Of a DNA stretch of 64,000 nt, positions 45,629 through 57,214 are shown one piece after another. Numbering within the stretch: position 1 is the first letter of the stretch; the number at the start of each line of letters is the position of its first letter. Origin of the DNA: Guyanagaster necrorhizus (lineage: Eukaryota; Basidiomycota; Agaricomycetes; Agaricales; Physalacriaceae); NCBI RefSeq assembly GCF_019112545.1, contig NW_025064882.1, forward strand, positions 1,316,928-1,380,927. Direction: 5' to 3'. The translations under genes were made by a program, and so were the position numbers. The notes below the pieces were generated by a model. That model saw only the letters and a program-made list of their open reading frames with translations, did not search any database and was not told the origin of the DNA.

Positions 45629-46441
45629 TTACAGTTCGCGGACTGACACGAGCAAATGCATCAATGACATGCGTTCATAACAGTCGCGTGAACATACCTC
45701 GGATAAAAAAGTTGGCAAAGATAGCGAAGAAAAGGAACGCGCTGATGACAAGGGGCCCTATGATCGCATCTGAAACGAAAATCATGAACAGAAATGGGTG
45801 ACCACGACATTCCAGGACAGACCGAAATGCCCTGGATCTCTTCTCCGAATCATGGTAATCCGGTGCTGATACAATAGATAAGCATAGACCTTCATGTGAT
45901 GAGTTAAGGCGATTCCGGTACAGTCTAACACTACTTACTAGGACCACAGCGCTGATTAGGGCGTAGGCATAGGCAAAATTGCGCGCTATTTCATCTCGGG
46001 AAGCATTGAAAAGGGCTACGGCCAGAGCTCCAATTAATATCGATATGTTCAACCAAGACACCCAGGCTGAGATGAGCGTTATTAGTCTAGTACTAATCAA
46101 GACAGAGACAACGACTTGCTCCTCTCGTTCGCGAACCAGACCTTCCCTTCTACCCTGACCGGGGTCGCAATTTTTTTGGGTACTCGAACCATCGGAGGAA
46201 GAGAGTTGATAGCATGATAGTCTCTGACGGTAGGAAGATGGCCATCCTCATCATTTTCTATCTCTGGGATAACATCTGCGCGAGTGTATCGCCGAGGTCG
46301 TTGAGTGTTGGGCAAGGTCGCCAGTGCCGCAGCAGAAAAGGGTGATAGCAAGTCTGTCATCGCATTCCACGAACGTTGAACGAGAGACTCCGGACGTTCA
46401 ACATTGAGAGAGTTCTTGGATGGGGGTGGATTTGTACTCAT
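45629..46441 (-). CDS. VTC1-like DUF202 protein (vacuolar transporter chaperone/polyphosphate synthesis)
   Basis: Starts MSTNPPPSKNSLNVERPESL with a soluble N-terminal part, then MVRVPKKIATPVRVEGKVWF and the FANER motif. Three membrane helices follow: WVSWLNISILIGALAVALFN, FAYAYALISAVVLV…YRNRL and IIGPLVISAFLFFAIFANFF then IR. It ends VREL after a last intron. (K/R)VFFANERT followed by three helices is the DUF202 hallmark of Vtc1/VTC complex subunits, which channel polyphosphate into the vacuole. The ordinary Vtc1 is about 130 residues; here about 100 extra N-terminal residues are present and no SPX or catalytic tunnel domain. A related DUF202 protein of unknown role is possible. It is divergent from Sis1-like Hsp40 (start codons 222 bp apart). 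Confidence 0.78.
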
Positions 46442-46662
46442 ATTACTGGCGGCGTCGTGGACGGTGCTGAATGTCTGTCGCGTCCCGAATGCCGAAGTCC
46501 GGACCCGAAATTTCGCAGGCAAAGTGATCACGTGAATGTGATGTCATAGGAACTTTCTCGTATGTTCCCTAATGTTCGCCACTTTGCGAGTAGGCCCAAG
46601 TCTGCAATAAATTCAGACTTTCTTCTCACCTCCACTTCAGTTTCAACGTTTTAACGTTTACC

Positions 46663-47963
46663 ATGGGTGTCGACTACTACAAACTTTTGGGTATTGATAG
46701 AAATGCCGACGAGAACGAAATCAAGAAGGCATACAAGAAGATGGTATGCCATATTCTTTGCTTTGCCCTCTTCACTAACAAAACGTCCTTTAGGCCTTGA
46801 AATGGCATCCGGACCGTAATGGTGGCTCCGAAGAGGCATCTAAAAAATTCAAACAGGTCAATTTGGTCTCCTTGTCGTGTGAGGTTCCAGCTCACCCTAT
46901 CTTGATTTTTTTTCAGATTTCGGAAGCTTTCGAAGTCTTGAGTGACAAGAACAAACGGGCCATATACGACCAGTTTGGTGAAGAGGGCCTTAAGGGTGGA
47001 GGTTCTGTTCCGGGGCAAGGCTCTGGTCCCGGTGGTTTCTCCTTTGGATTCCCCGGTGCTCAGTCTTTCTCCTTCACAAGTGGACCTGGTGGTGGCTTCA
47101 GCTCCAGTGGTGCCGGCGGTGCTGGTTTTGCGCCAAGTGACCCGAATAAAATATTCGAGTAAGTTCATTGTATCCGGATTTTGGACTAGCGATGTTGATA
47201 TCCTCCTAGGCAAATATTTGGTGGCAGTCTTGGAGGATTCAACCTTGGTGGAATGTCAGGTCGGAGTTCAATGGGTGGCATGGGAGGTATGCCAGGCATG
47301 GGAGGTACCCGGAGACGGACACGGGGTTTCGATGAGGACGATGACATGGATGGCTCGTTCAGCTTCTCTAACGGCATGCCAAATATGCCTCGGTCGCAAG
47401 CACGTTCATCAGCACCATCCGCACCTTCAGAAATAACTCGTCCTCTTCGCGTCTCCCTCAAAGATCTGTATTCCGGCACGGTCAAGCATCTCAAGGTTGG
47501 CCGACGACTACTTAACGGCTCGACGGAGGAAAAGGTGTACGACATCCAGATACATCCAGGCTGGAAGAGTGGTACCAAGGTCCGCTTCGCTCGTGCCGGT
47601 AATGAGCAACCAAATGGCGAATCGCAGGATTTGGTCTTCATCGTCGAGGAGAAGCCTGACGAAAGTTTTTCACGAGAAGACAACGACCTTGTAACCCAGG
47701 TGCCTATTTCGCTGCTGGAGGCCTTGACCGGCGAGGGCGGGAGGAAGGTTGTGGAACTGTTAGATGGAAGGAAGTTTCAGGTTTCTGTGCCCAGTGGCAT
47801 CGTCAAACCAGGGCAAGAGACGACGATATCAGGCGAGGGAATGCCAATTCGCAAGGATGGCAGCGTAAAGAGCAAAGGCGATTTAATTGTCAAGTGGGAT
47901 GTCCAATTCCCTGACAGACTAACACCAGTGCAGCAGGAGGGATTGAAGAGGGTCCTCTCGTAG
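46663..47963 (+). CDS. SIS1: Type II Hsp40/DnaJ co-chaperone, Sis1/Psi1-like
   Basis: Four exons give [20 protein letters not shown] then [18 protein letters not shown]. The J domain has an intact HPD in KWHPDRN. A Gly/Phe-rich region follows ([20 protein letters not shown] and [11 protein letters not shown]), then two beta-barrel client-binding domains ([20 protein letters not shown], then [13 protein letters not shown] and [11 protein letters not shown]). The C-terminal dimer helix is [16 protein letters not shown]. There is no zinc-finger, so type II (DNAJB/Sis1). It activates Hsp70, acts in translation quality control and prion/aggregate handling. Introns are at about 46744-46793, 46858-46917 and 47159-47209. 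Confidence 0.93.
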
Positions 47964-48097
47964 ACGGTATCTATCACCTTGCACGAACTCTGACGAACAC
48001 TGTAGTTATCGTTCCACATTCTGTACTATCAATACATCAGCGCTGGATTTCGTTTGTATATCTTCGCCCATGTAATAAAGTGTGATCTGTATAAACA

Positions 48098-49369
48098 TCA
48101 TTCGATTTTGAACGAATCAGCTATCCAGGTAACGACTTCAGGCGTCAGTTTCCCAGTCGTTTTGGGCGAGGCTGCGAAGAAAAAATCATAAAAGGGATCA
48201 ACATGGACACCTCCCTTCTGTACATATAACTGGCTGCGACCGGCGTATCGCTTAAACTTCTTCTCGTAGAAAGTGAGAATAGAATCCCTCAGACACTCAA
48301 ACTCCCCAACAGAAATGAAGACATTGTCCACCAATTGGTCCGTACCTTCGTACCAACCGTCGGGAGTTTTGATAGGCTCCATGTAATTGATTTCGGTCAG
48401 AGGGACGCCTTCAAGAGCATAATGACCCCACGCACGGAGGGTAGCCGCATCTGTAACATCGACAGGACCATTTTCATCGTAAGAATTGGGAACGTCATCC
48501 CCGGCTAAGGATACCCAGGGTGACAGAAGGAAAGCGCCACCGAAGCGAGTATCCGCGGGGAGGCTGAAGGGTTCAATGGTAGGATGAGGATGCAGAATGT
48601 GCGAGAAGAAGGCTAGAGTAAGGTTCCCTCCCGCGGAGTCGCTTGTAAATATGAGGTTATTTGGTGCAACTCCGGACTTGATGAGGTAGTCTACTGCCGT
48701 TCGCATCTCGCGGAGCGGGGTAGGGTGACCAGCGTCGGGTAGAAGGCCTGTGAGAAGTGGTGATGAATGTGATTAAATAACGCAATCAATATTCACGTAC
48801 TGTAGAGCAGAACCGCAAGTCCTGCTTCAAGGCCCTTCTTCTCCAATTCAAGCTGAATATATCTGAAGAAGGTCAGCCCAGAAGGAGGGGCAAACGAAGT
48901 GTATCCGCCACCTGGCACGCAAATTGATCAGTCTTCGCCTTGCAAAAATAGATAAACGTGCCGTGAAGGTAAAGTACCACTCGGTCCGTTCGCTTTGGGC
49001 CCACCCACGCAAGCTGTACACCACCATCCAGTTCCTCTATGAGAGGCATTAAACGTGCTTGGCTGATGAAATTGTTGTAGACAGTCACGGAGTCTCCCAG
49101 AGCGTACTGGAGTTGGGCGAAACCCAAACTAGTGAGCTGGTGGGCCGAGCAATCACTGATGACACGCAGCCATGTTTTGTGCTGCAAGTGCTTGACAAAG
49201 GGAGATGTCAGGAGCTTCCAACAGAGCAGGAAGGCTGTATACGTTATCAGCAAGGTCCACGAAAAATGAAGTTGCTGTACGTACGCAACGGTGCCAGAAC
49301 CCTCGCCATGTCCAATATCTCTCCCCAGGAAACCTGCCCATACTTGACCTTGGTCGTGATACCTGTCAT
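48098..49369 (-). CDS. Alpha/beta hydrolase (HSL/abhydrolase_3 family)
   Basis: Starts MTGITTKVKYGQVSWGEILD then MARVLAPL; after an intron a membrane helix (TLLITYTAFLLCWKLLTSPF), then CSAHQLTSLGFAQLQYALGD and VGPKRTDRVVLYLHG. The oxyanion HGGG region, YxxFAPPSG and LYSLLPDAGHPTPLREMRT precede SGVAPNNLIFTSDSAGGN. The nucleophile Ser is in S-D-S-A-G-G; the usual Gly before D is Ser here. LLSPWVSLAGDDVPNSY, VGEFECLRDSILTFYEKKF (Asp site) and VQKGGVHVDPFYDFF (His) complete the triad. A single N-terminal anchor suggests ER membrane association. Similar mushroom proteins are esterases/lipase-like of unknown substrate. The first exons rely on short introns near 48770-48800 and 48890-48960. Confidence 0.82.
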
Positions 49370-49625
49370 TGTCGTTGTCTTTGTCGGTGAAGCTAGGTTT
49401 TTTTGATTTAAATAAATACTACGGCCACTGGGATCCAGGTGCAACGCAGGTTAAGTAGAGCCGAGTCGTTTGGGGGCCGGTTAAATAGTAACGGTACTCG
49501 ATTTACCGAGCAACGAGCATACCAGGAACTGAAGGAAGAAGCTCGAAGGTTGGAAAGAGAGAAACAAGTACATCCAACTACGATGTATATAAATAACTGC
49601 ATTGCTTCGTGATCGACGGTGCCTG

Positions 49626-50500
49626 CTAATTTGATCCCATCCACCAGAGACGCGGTTGCTGGAATCCAAGAAATGCGAACATGGCCTTGGGCGACAGTGC
49701 TCGAAGGTCTCTAAGCTGCAGTTGCCGGCCTCTGTTCTCTGCCTCGCTGATTCTTCTCTCAGTCTCGAGCAGCAACTCCTCCATCTGCTTTCTAACGTCC
49801 AGCACCTCCCTTCTCGCCTCATCGAGTCTAGTTTCAAGAATTTCTAGCACCTGAGTGCGGTCGTTAGTCGCCCTGCGATGCAGTCTTTGCGCGTCTTCAA
49901 TCTGCTTGGTCCGGCTGATCTCTTTCTTCCGGGAATCTTCCAATGCAGCTCTCAGCGCTTCTAGCTCCTTCGCCTGCTTCTCCTTCTCCTCCCTCAGACC
50001 ATCCGCCTGTTGCTCAGTCCTAGCAAGGTGGAATTGAGTCATGGATTCTTGAGCGCGCTCTCTCTGAAGATCTTCTAGCTGACGCCGCAGATCCCTGACC
50101 TCGTTTTCCTGGGCACCCGCCCTACGGTTTGACCGTTCCGCAGTACCTCTAGCATCTGCAAGAAGTGATTGCAACTCTTCAATCCGACGCTGATCATCCG
50201 CTGCCTTCCTATTCGCCTCCTTCAAGCGGTCGGAAATCATTCCCGTAACCTTCTTCATCTCTCTGTGGCATTGTTCAATACGTGGACCGAGCTTGCTAGT
50301 CTGCCCAGCGTCTGTAAGCGTATCTGAGTCCCTGCCCGTATTATTCCATCGATATTCATACCTTTTCTTATCGCTGCCACTGCTTGTTGCTTGTCGCGTG
50401 GCTGCGGCTCTTTTTCTGGGGGAGGCAGGTCCAGAAGATTATCAAACTCTGGTGATTCGTGGTTAATCATCATGATTGGGAACGAAAAAGTAGAGGCCAT
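49626..50500 (-). CDS. Coiled-coil protein, uncharacterised
   Basis: Two exons: MASTFSFPIMMINHESPEFD then NLLDLPPPEKEPQPRDKQQA; after an intron with good splice sites (inserting KDAGQTSKLGPRIEQCH), a long coiled coil. It reads EMKKVTGMISDRLKEANRKA, DQRRIEELQSLLADARGTAE, LRRQLEDLQRERAQE, QADGLREEKEKQAKELEAL and EARREVLDVRKQMEELLLET. It ends with RQLQLRDLRALSPKAMFAF then LGFQQPRLWWMGSN. There is no catalytic domain. It is probably a structural or tethering protein. Length is about 270 residues. Sequence is strongly heptad-like without stop codons, so coding is certain but function is unknown. Confidence 0.75.
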
Positions 50501-51171
50501 TTTTAAGAGAATTCAAAGTAGGGCTTGGGCGCATTCGAGTTATGGGTAGGACATCCATTTATACAAGCGGCTCGACAAACATGCGGTGGAGGGACGTTTC
50601 CCAAGTGACATGGCCGATCGAAACCGCTGCTTGGGGCCTTTAACACTTGCACAGTCACACTTGAAAGCTTCGGTATCTGGGAAAATAGTCAGCTTTCAGT
50701 GATGACAATGCAGTCTTCACTTTCAGACTGGTACCTATGGGTAATGGATAGTTAAAAGATTTGACTAGATTCACTGGGTCAGAAGGGGGCCATTGATCCT
50801 TAATTCAGAAAATGGAAGGTGTGCATGCTCTTGAGGCGAAACTATTGCACCTCGCAGCATGTAGTCATGAGTCTTATGTACCGAAATGAACTCGAGACTG
50901 CATTCATGAGGCGGAACGTTCACACAGGATATATGAAGAGCACGAGTTGATCATGCATAATAAGAATACCAGGTATTCATGTACAAGCGTCACAAACCAG
51001 TGCGAGGATTCACGAAGTAGAAAGGAGTTGAAAAGTAGACTCGGCCAGTGAGAACAGAAAGATCAACGAACGCAACCAGAGCGCGACATTCCCTGTAAGA
51101 TTTTCTCGCATCAGTGCATATTAATGAAACGAAGCCCGAATTACTTACTGCTTTAGTACAATCGCTTCGGG
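50501..51171. other. Intergenic, no gene seen
   Basis: Promoter of the coiled-coil gene and 3' flank of the zinc-ribbon-like gene. No recognised features. Confidence 0.5.
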
Positions 51172-51716
51172 CTAAAAAGGTGGCAATGGCGGGAGCGGGC
51201 GTACGGGACCATTCGGTGGATATGGCAAAGGCAAGCACATTCTTGGAGGAGCACATTGCACAGGGCCATTTTGAGTAGGTGTCCAGGGTGTCTTGGCGGC
51301 AGAAGGAGCACGCTTCCGCTGAGCATGACGCCTTTCCAGGGGAGAAGTCGGGTTGACTGCTACTTTCTCCATTCTCGTGTGACGCTGGAGCTGCTGCCGC
51401 ATGCGTTGCTGCCGCTGGGCTGAAGCTACCGCAGTTGCACGTTCTTGCTGTTCAGCAGCACGGCGCTCCGCTTCTCGGCGTTTCATCTCGTCCTTGCGCT
51501 TCTGCTCGCGTTCTTGGTCGTGGTTTTTCAGGATTTCTCTCGCAGAAGCTTGTGCAAAGAAAGAAGAAACATAATAGGTGCCTCGGTGACAGTTCAGGCA
51601 TTGATATTGGCCCTCGGCAGCTTGTGGTGGATTATAATAACCGCATCTTTGGCATTTGCTGTGAAGGTGTGAGGGGCAACCCTTCGGAAGGCTGGAAGGA
51701 GCGAGGTTTTTTTTGA
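51172..51716 (-). CDS. Zinc-ribbon-like, Arg/Gln-rich coiled-coil protein (5' end not resolved)
   Basis: An exon beginning after a GT..AG intron acceptor at 51717-51719 encodes VKKNLAPSSLPKGCPSHLHS and KCQRCGYYNPPQAAEGQYQC then LNCHRGTYY. This is a CxxC…CxxC pair (plus a C upstream) like a zinc ribbon. A charged helical stretch follows (QASAREILKNHDQEREQKRK, RREAERRAAEQQERA and QRQQRMRQQLQRHTRMEKV). It ends in a Pro-rich tail (PYPPNGPVRPLPPLPPF) with stop TAG. No ATG in this frame lies at the exon's start, so a first exon must lie upstream of 51720. Not recognised as a known family; a role in RNA or nucleosome binding is only a guess. Confidence 0.55.
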
Positions 51717-52610
51717 CTGTATAAAAGTGGCATGAGTGAATTGACACGCATGAGGCGAAAGCATGACGTACAGAACATGCTGTGAGATCGAACAGAGAGA
51801 TGATAAAGAAAAGTAAACGAGCGACGTCAACGAGAGCAAAAAGACTGGTCGAACAAGTGGGTAAGTAGAGGAGATTTCTCCGTCCCTCTTATTTATATTT
51901 GGAAGGCACAATGAAGGTGGCAAGGGTCGGAGATGATAGGCAGAAAAAGACATAACCATTTCAGGACTATATGGGAACAATGGTCTTTGTTTAAGGTGAC
52001 TGCGCCTGATCTTTGCATCTAAAGACTTATAGCCGATAAGCATGGGCAAACGCGACCATACTGTCATTCTATGCAAATGATTGACAAAGCAAAGCAAGTT
52101 GACATCAGTACAAAGAAGACGAGGCCAGCAGGGCGATGACATCTTGACTTAGCAGATGAGTGCAGTCAGGTGTCTCACAAGCCAGTACCCTGACTGCACA
52201 GGTTAGAAATGTGTCTTCAGGCAACGATGAGGCGAAACTTAGCTTGATCACTCCAGAGTCAGGCCTCAGTGACGACACGGACTCAGTCTCGAAATATTGA
52301 ACGCTGAGGCCCAGTTTTAGTCATATGAATCAGATACGAACACGTAGCTGAAGTGTATAAGAGAACGTACCAGTGCAGTGAGAACGTTCGGAACACAAAG
52401 CTAAGGGAAGATAGGCGTCTTGAAGATCAACCCAGGACCTAGTACTGTTCTAACAACGAACTATACGGCTCTTCCACAAGAACAAAAAAATTGTACGATG
52501 CCGCGACAATACTCAGAGGCAGGGGGAAAATACGCGATGGTCAGATGATGGCATAGATTGACCTGGAGACTAATTTGGAAATCACCTTCGGCAACGACTT
52601 GAATTGTTCC
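51717..52610. other. Intergenic, with probable 5' exon of the zinc-ribbon-like gene
   Basis: Holds the unresolved first exon of the minus-strand gene and the promoter of DXO/RAI1. The long minus frame (51594-52142) is a shadow without domain features. Confidence 0.4.
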
Positions 52611-54160
52611 ATGTCGAAAAGAAAGGCCTCTGAACAGGAAGATCCTGAAATACGTGGTGGGACTAAATCGCGACGCTTGGAAGGAACCAACTCTATCTCA
52701 TACCCAGATCTCAATCTTTCTCATGGCCAACGACCGACACCATTCCAGAAGCCCATGCCTATCATTTCGTTCTCATACACGCCATCTCGCACTTTAGAGT
52801 TCAACGACCTGGCTTTGCGGTATTTTGTTGATCCGCCTATTGGTGCCCAATTGTCTTATGGATATAATAACTGGGTACGACGACCGGAAGAGAAAGGCCG
52901 CATTGATGGCCTCTTGAAAGCTCTTAGCTGGGTGAGGAGCCAGGGAAAAGTGGGCCTAGACGACCTGGCGGTTGTTTCGTGGCGCGGTGTGATGACCAGG
53001 TATATCGCGTCGAGCCCCCCTCCGTCGTATTGTCTTATATCGTTCTCCAGGCTTTTAACAGCTCCCTACGAGGATCGCGATGGCTGGGAATTAAATGTCA
53101 TGTATATCAACGGCACCATGTATTTCGAAGAGCATATATCCAATCAGAAGCTCAGCGAAAGGTCAGCACTCTTCTTTATCAGTAATATGTCCGTTAACCA
53201 GAGTGTATCAGGGAAAATATGGAACCCCGACATCGAAAGCAGTCTTATTTTGGCTATGCCTTTGAGTCATACGGGACATCAGAGACCCCCCGTAGGCCTC
53301 CCCCGAAACCAGGTTCCAAAGATCCGCTAGGATGGGGAGGAAACGTGGATACCAACGTGCAATGGTGTAGCGTTGTGCGGACTAAACTTGGCGATAGCCG
53401 ACTCATCATTGGAGGCGAAGTCGATTGCGTTCGAGGTTTTCGTGTCTCTCAATTTCCCGTGCTTCAATTCATCGTTATGCCACAGACAGATACACTGGAA
53501 CGACTGATTCATTCGTAGAGCTCAAGACGTCTCTAACAATACGGGGCCCCCACGATGAAGCAAAATTCGAGAAGTGAGTCATTTCTTTATGTATTTCATT
53601 TCATTTCTGTGATCGCATGACAGGAAATTACTCAAGATTTATTTCCAATCATTCCTCCTTGGCGTACCGGTGAGTTACCAAGGTATTATTATTATACGCT
53701 CAGCTCAAACAATGTCTTTTTTTTTTCCAGGAGATCACGGTCGGATTTCGAACACCGTCCGGCGAGGTGAGACGAGGGTTTCGCTCTCAGGCACTTATTA
53801 ATAATAATGATCCAGGTGACAACTGTACAGACCTTCGATACGACAAAAATACCCCGTCTTGTACGAGGAAAGCCTGGTTCCTGGGATCCATCAATATGTT
53901 TGAATTGGGGCCAGGAGATATTAACATTTCTCAAGAAGATTCTCCAAGGAAGTGATGCGGAAAAAGCCTCCGTATGGCGAGTGAAGTTTGTGCCGAAAGA
54001 GGGTGTGACAATTGTGAAGCTGACTGATAACCTCGTGGACGAGGTTGTGAACGGGGAGGAAAGGGTGGGCTTTCTGCCACAATGGTACTGGGACGAAATT
54101 CAGACCGTAGCGACAGTAGCGCAGTCAACCTCCGGCTCCGTCGCAGGATGGCAAATATGA
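52611..54160 (+). CDS. RAI1: Decapping nuclease DXO/RAI1
   Basis: Removes incomplete or non-canonical (including NAD+) caps and, in Rai1 form, pairs with the 5'-3' exonuclease Rat1. Starts MSKRKASEQEDPEIRGGTKS, then RTLEFNDLALRYFVDPPIGA, NNWVRRPEEKGRIDGLL and DLAVVSWRGVMTR. After an intron come LLTAPYEDRDGWELNVMY and NGTMYFEEHISN; then KQSYFGYAFESYGTSETPR. Motif IV is RLIIGGEVDCVR (metal Glu and Asp). FVELKTSLTIRG (Glu/Lys) follows after another intron, then KIYFQSFLLGVPEITVGFRT and the end LPQWYWDEIQTVATV. Catalytic residues GEVDC and ELKT are intact. An upstream in-frame ATG at 52575 gives twelve more residues. Six exons. Confidence 0.92.
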
Positions 54161-54409
54161 AAAAAAAAAAAAGGAATTTCTTTAGGGAAAACCTTTTCGG
54201 CTGTACTTTAGCGGAAAATTGTAAGACTGGGTAAAACGGCAAGCTCCGATATGGCGCGTCACTCGCGTTTGGTCCGTTTCTGAATCGACTTTTACTCATC
54301 GTTCGTGCCCACCACGCCCAGTGTCTGACCTCCTCTTCTCGTTGCCGTCCACAGCGGCGAGCGTCCTTCTGTCTTTGTTTTCACTGCGTAACGCAGTGGA
54401 CGCGCGTTT

Positions 54410-56340
54410 ATGGCTACCCCTTCGTCTTCCGCCACGTCGCCATCACCTCCCATGACCTATATCCCTCACCCATCCGCCGGATCCCAGTCGACCTCGTCGC
54501 TGTCCTCAGAGACTTTCGACAGAGAGCACAAGAAAAAAGCCGTTCAGAAGTTTCTAGCCAGGGCTGAGCTTTCCAACGTAGGTACTCGTTGCTGTTCGAC
54601 TCCCAGACGCGTCGTTTGATCTGCTGTGATGGGCCCATTTCCCTGGTTGAAGGCCGTCCACAGCTCATTTTCCGGGCTACAGGGTGCTCTTTCTGTTTTT
54701 CCCTGTCGTTGTCCTAACATTTCTACAAATATGCTGATGACTCCTATATCTCTCTCCTTGAACAGGTTACCCGTGCATTGCGAACACGCTTATCCTATGC
54801 CTCCCACAAAACTACCAACAATGCCCCCAATGCGTCCTTACGTGACTTTGAATCGCAGAGCCAGTCTCCAGCCAATTCGTCTGCCTTCGCCCGCAGCAAC
54901 ACCGCCAGACGCAAACCACCGACGACCAGCAGCTATCATGCCAATCTAGCTACTCATGGAATGAGTGGCGCAGGATCTACTAGCAGTCCTCTCCGAAGGG
55001 GTAGTTCAGGTCCGATCACACTGACAGCTGGTCTTTCGTCGCGCGGCAGCTTTTTGGGTATCAATGGTACACCTACCAGCGCAGGGGATCTCAGCAGCAG
55101 CGCTTCGCGACAATCAGTCGGTGGGCCGACGCTTTTTACGTCTATCCTGGCGCCGCCACCTACACAGCAGGCGCGCACTATTTTGAACGCTAATGATCCA
55201 CCTGTTGCTCCTCCTATACGACCCGCTCCATCGCCCCAGATGCAGGGCGGTGGGGTAGCGCGGAGCATTGCAGAGGGAACGCGTGCGCATTCTAAAAGCC
55301 GGCGCCCCGACGGAGCTGGATCAGGCAAAGGCAAACACCGAGCCAGGACCTCAGACCGTGGCGACCTTGACGCAGATGGCGATGTTGACATGAAGGCAGC
55401 TCAGACTCTAACCTCTCTGCTCCTGCACCACCGACCTTCAATATCTGGCAGTGTGTCATCACCGCGCTCAAGTTTCGATGGATCAGATGCAGGGTCCACA
55501 CAATCATATTCACAGTATACTCAGAGTTCTGCTCGGGGCTTTCCCAATACGGGACCACCTCTATCCTCCAGTCTCGCTTCGACGTCTACCATTTCTGTTG
55601 GTTCCTATCGAGATAAGACCCCCCCTCCCATGTCGAACGCGCCCCCTTCTCAGCAAACAACACCACGACCGGCTCCTACTGACAATGAAGCTGCGGATCT
55701 GATGCTGTTCCTAGCAACATCTCCGTCACCTGCGCGTCCGTCCAATAAAGATGCCAAGGACATGGCCGCGTATCGTACATTAGGGGGCGGCGCGGGAGTG
55801 TTGCGGGCCAAGGGCCGGGTCTTGTTTCCCACCGCTCCCGGTGAACCAAATAGTCAAGATGCGGGCAGGGTCAATCCCCGTGGGACAGGGTCTGGGCTAT
55901 CTCGTGGTGGGGAGAGTAGTTTTACGTCCAGCATCTCCAGTATTGGAAGCGATTTGGGTGGGCGACGCGATTCCATTCCAGGCGTCGATAGTGGTATGTC
56001 CAGATCATCGAATCGTTCATCTACACCTGCTCAGCTCCTTCCGCCGCCGTCTTTTCCCTCGCAAATGTCCGTTCCGTCGAGTCCATCTGGCCGCCGCAAG
56101 TCAGTTGACGGTAGCCCAAGACCAGGATCAGCCCATGATTTCAACTTCCATGATTTTATTAACGCGTCTCCTTCACCCTCTCGAGGCTACCCTCAACACA
56201 ACAGATTAACGGGCCTGCGTGCCGATGTTGGAAGAAAGTTGTTTGAGGGAGAACAGATGCGTCTGGGAATGCAAGGAGGTCATATGAAGAGACCGGACGA
56301 CCGAGGCCTGGGTGCAGGAATCGATTTGTTGAAGAGTTAA
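54410..56340 (+). CDS. Whi5/Nrm1-like G1/S transcription repressor (probable)
   Basis: Two exons. The first gives MATPSSSATSPSPPMTYIPH… and FDREHKKKAVQKFLARAEL. The second opens VTRALRTRLSYASHKTTNNA, which resembles the conserved R-x-R-L-x-x-A-x-x-K-x-x-N motif of the Whi5/Nrm1 family. It then runs through 500 low-complexity Ser/Pro/Gly residues. Islands are conserved: EAADLMLFLATSPSPAR and FNFHDFINASPSPSRG, both typical of fungal Whi5/Nrm1-type proteins, and a final LTGLRADVGRKLFEGEQMRL. Whi5 represses SBF/MBF targets until phosphorylated by G1 cyclin-CDK; many SP/TP sites are present here. The assignment rests on short motifs. Intron at about 54581-54765. Confidence 0.7.
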
Positions 56341-57214
56341 TGCAGAGTGCATTTTCTCTTCTCTCTCATATTTATTTTCCAGCCACATTTGATGGTGTAT
56401 AGACGCCATCCTGGTCATGCGTTTTCGACCGCGTCCCTCATTTCCAATCACCCTCATGTGTTCCTTTCGCTTCATCGTTCCTCCTGCCTGCTATGTTGTA
56501 TCAATCAAGCGGATTACATCAACAAGTTGTATCATCAGCACAACATCACAACCACCATTCCCCATCCTCCATCCAAAGTCATCTGTACCCAGCATCATCA
56601 TCTCTTCAAACCTTGCAGATATTATTGAAGGTCTTGTTTATGATCAAATGACGACCTCTAACGAAGGAGTTATCCGCCGATTATGTATATCCGCACCGAC
56701 GCCTGGTATGGGATCCGCGGACGGACAATTCTATCTCTATAATTCGATTTCTATTCACGATGCGTCTCTCTGTTCTTGCTGTTTTCGTTCTCCAGAATCT
56801 CTTTCTTCTTTGTAATAATAATATTTATTCCAAGCTGTTCGAGTCGTTTCGTCGTTGTCTTGACTTATTATCTACTTTCATTCTCCGACTTTCGCCTACA
56901 TAACTCATCCATGAAGGTCTCCGGTTTGTCTGTCAATGCTCGACGCTTTCTATATAGCTGTACTGTATCCTAATCGATGCAAACAATTCGATTTCTCCCT
57001 TGATGTTAACATTGAGCGGGAGATACCGTGGTCGTTCTCCGGGCCGGTTTCTACCTTTTACAAGTTCCTGTCTCCATTTCATGCATTTTTCTGTCCCACA
57101 TGATGAAGAAGCTAAGATATGATGATAAGACCACTCTATCGCATAAGAAATGCTTAACTTGTCGCCCTCTGCCTCTTTTCTCGTGATCTTTCCGTCATTA
57201 GTCGTCTCTCTGAA
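56341..57214. other. Intergenic, CT-rich
   Basis: 3' flank of the Whi5-like gene and promoter of the MFS transporter. It is pyrimidine-rich on the plus strand. No coding features besides short frames. Confidence 0.5.

Noticed and set aside
31430..46441. A phosphate-related gene cluster
   Set aside because: The three genes are interrupted by unrelated ones (ZIP, HD, RFC, NTF2-like), so I report only a weak observation, not a cluster.
55000..55900. Minus-strand frames under the Ser/Pro-rich Whi5-like gene
   Set aside because: Shadow frames of low-complexity sequence.
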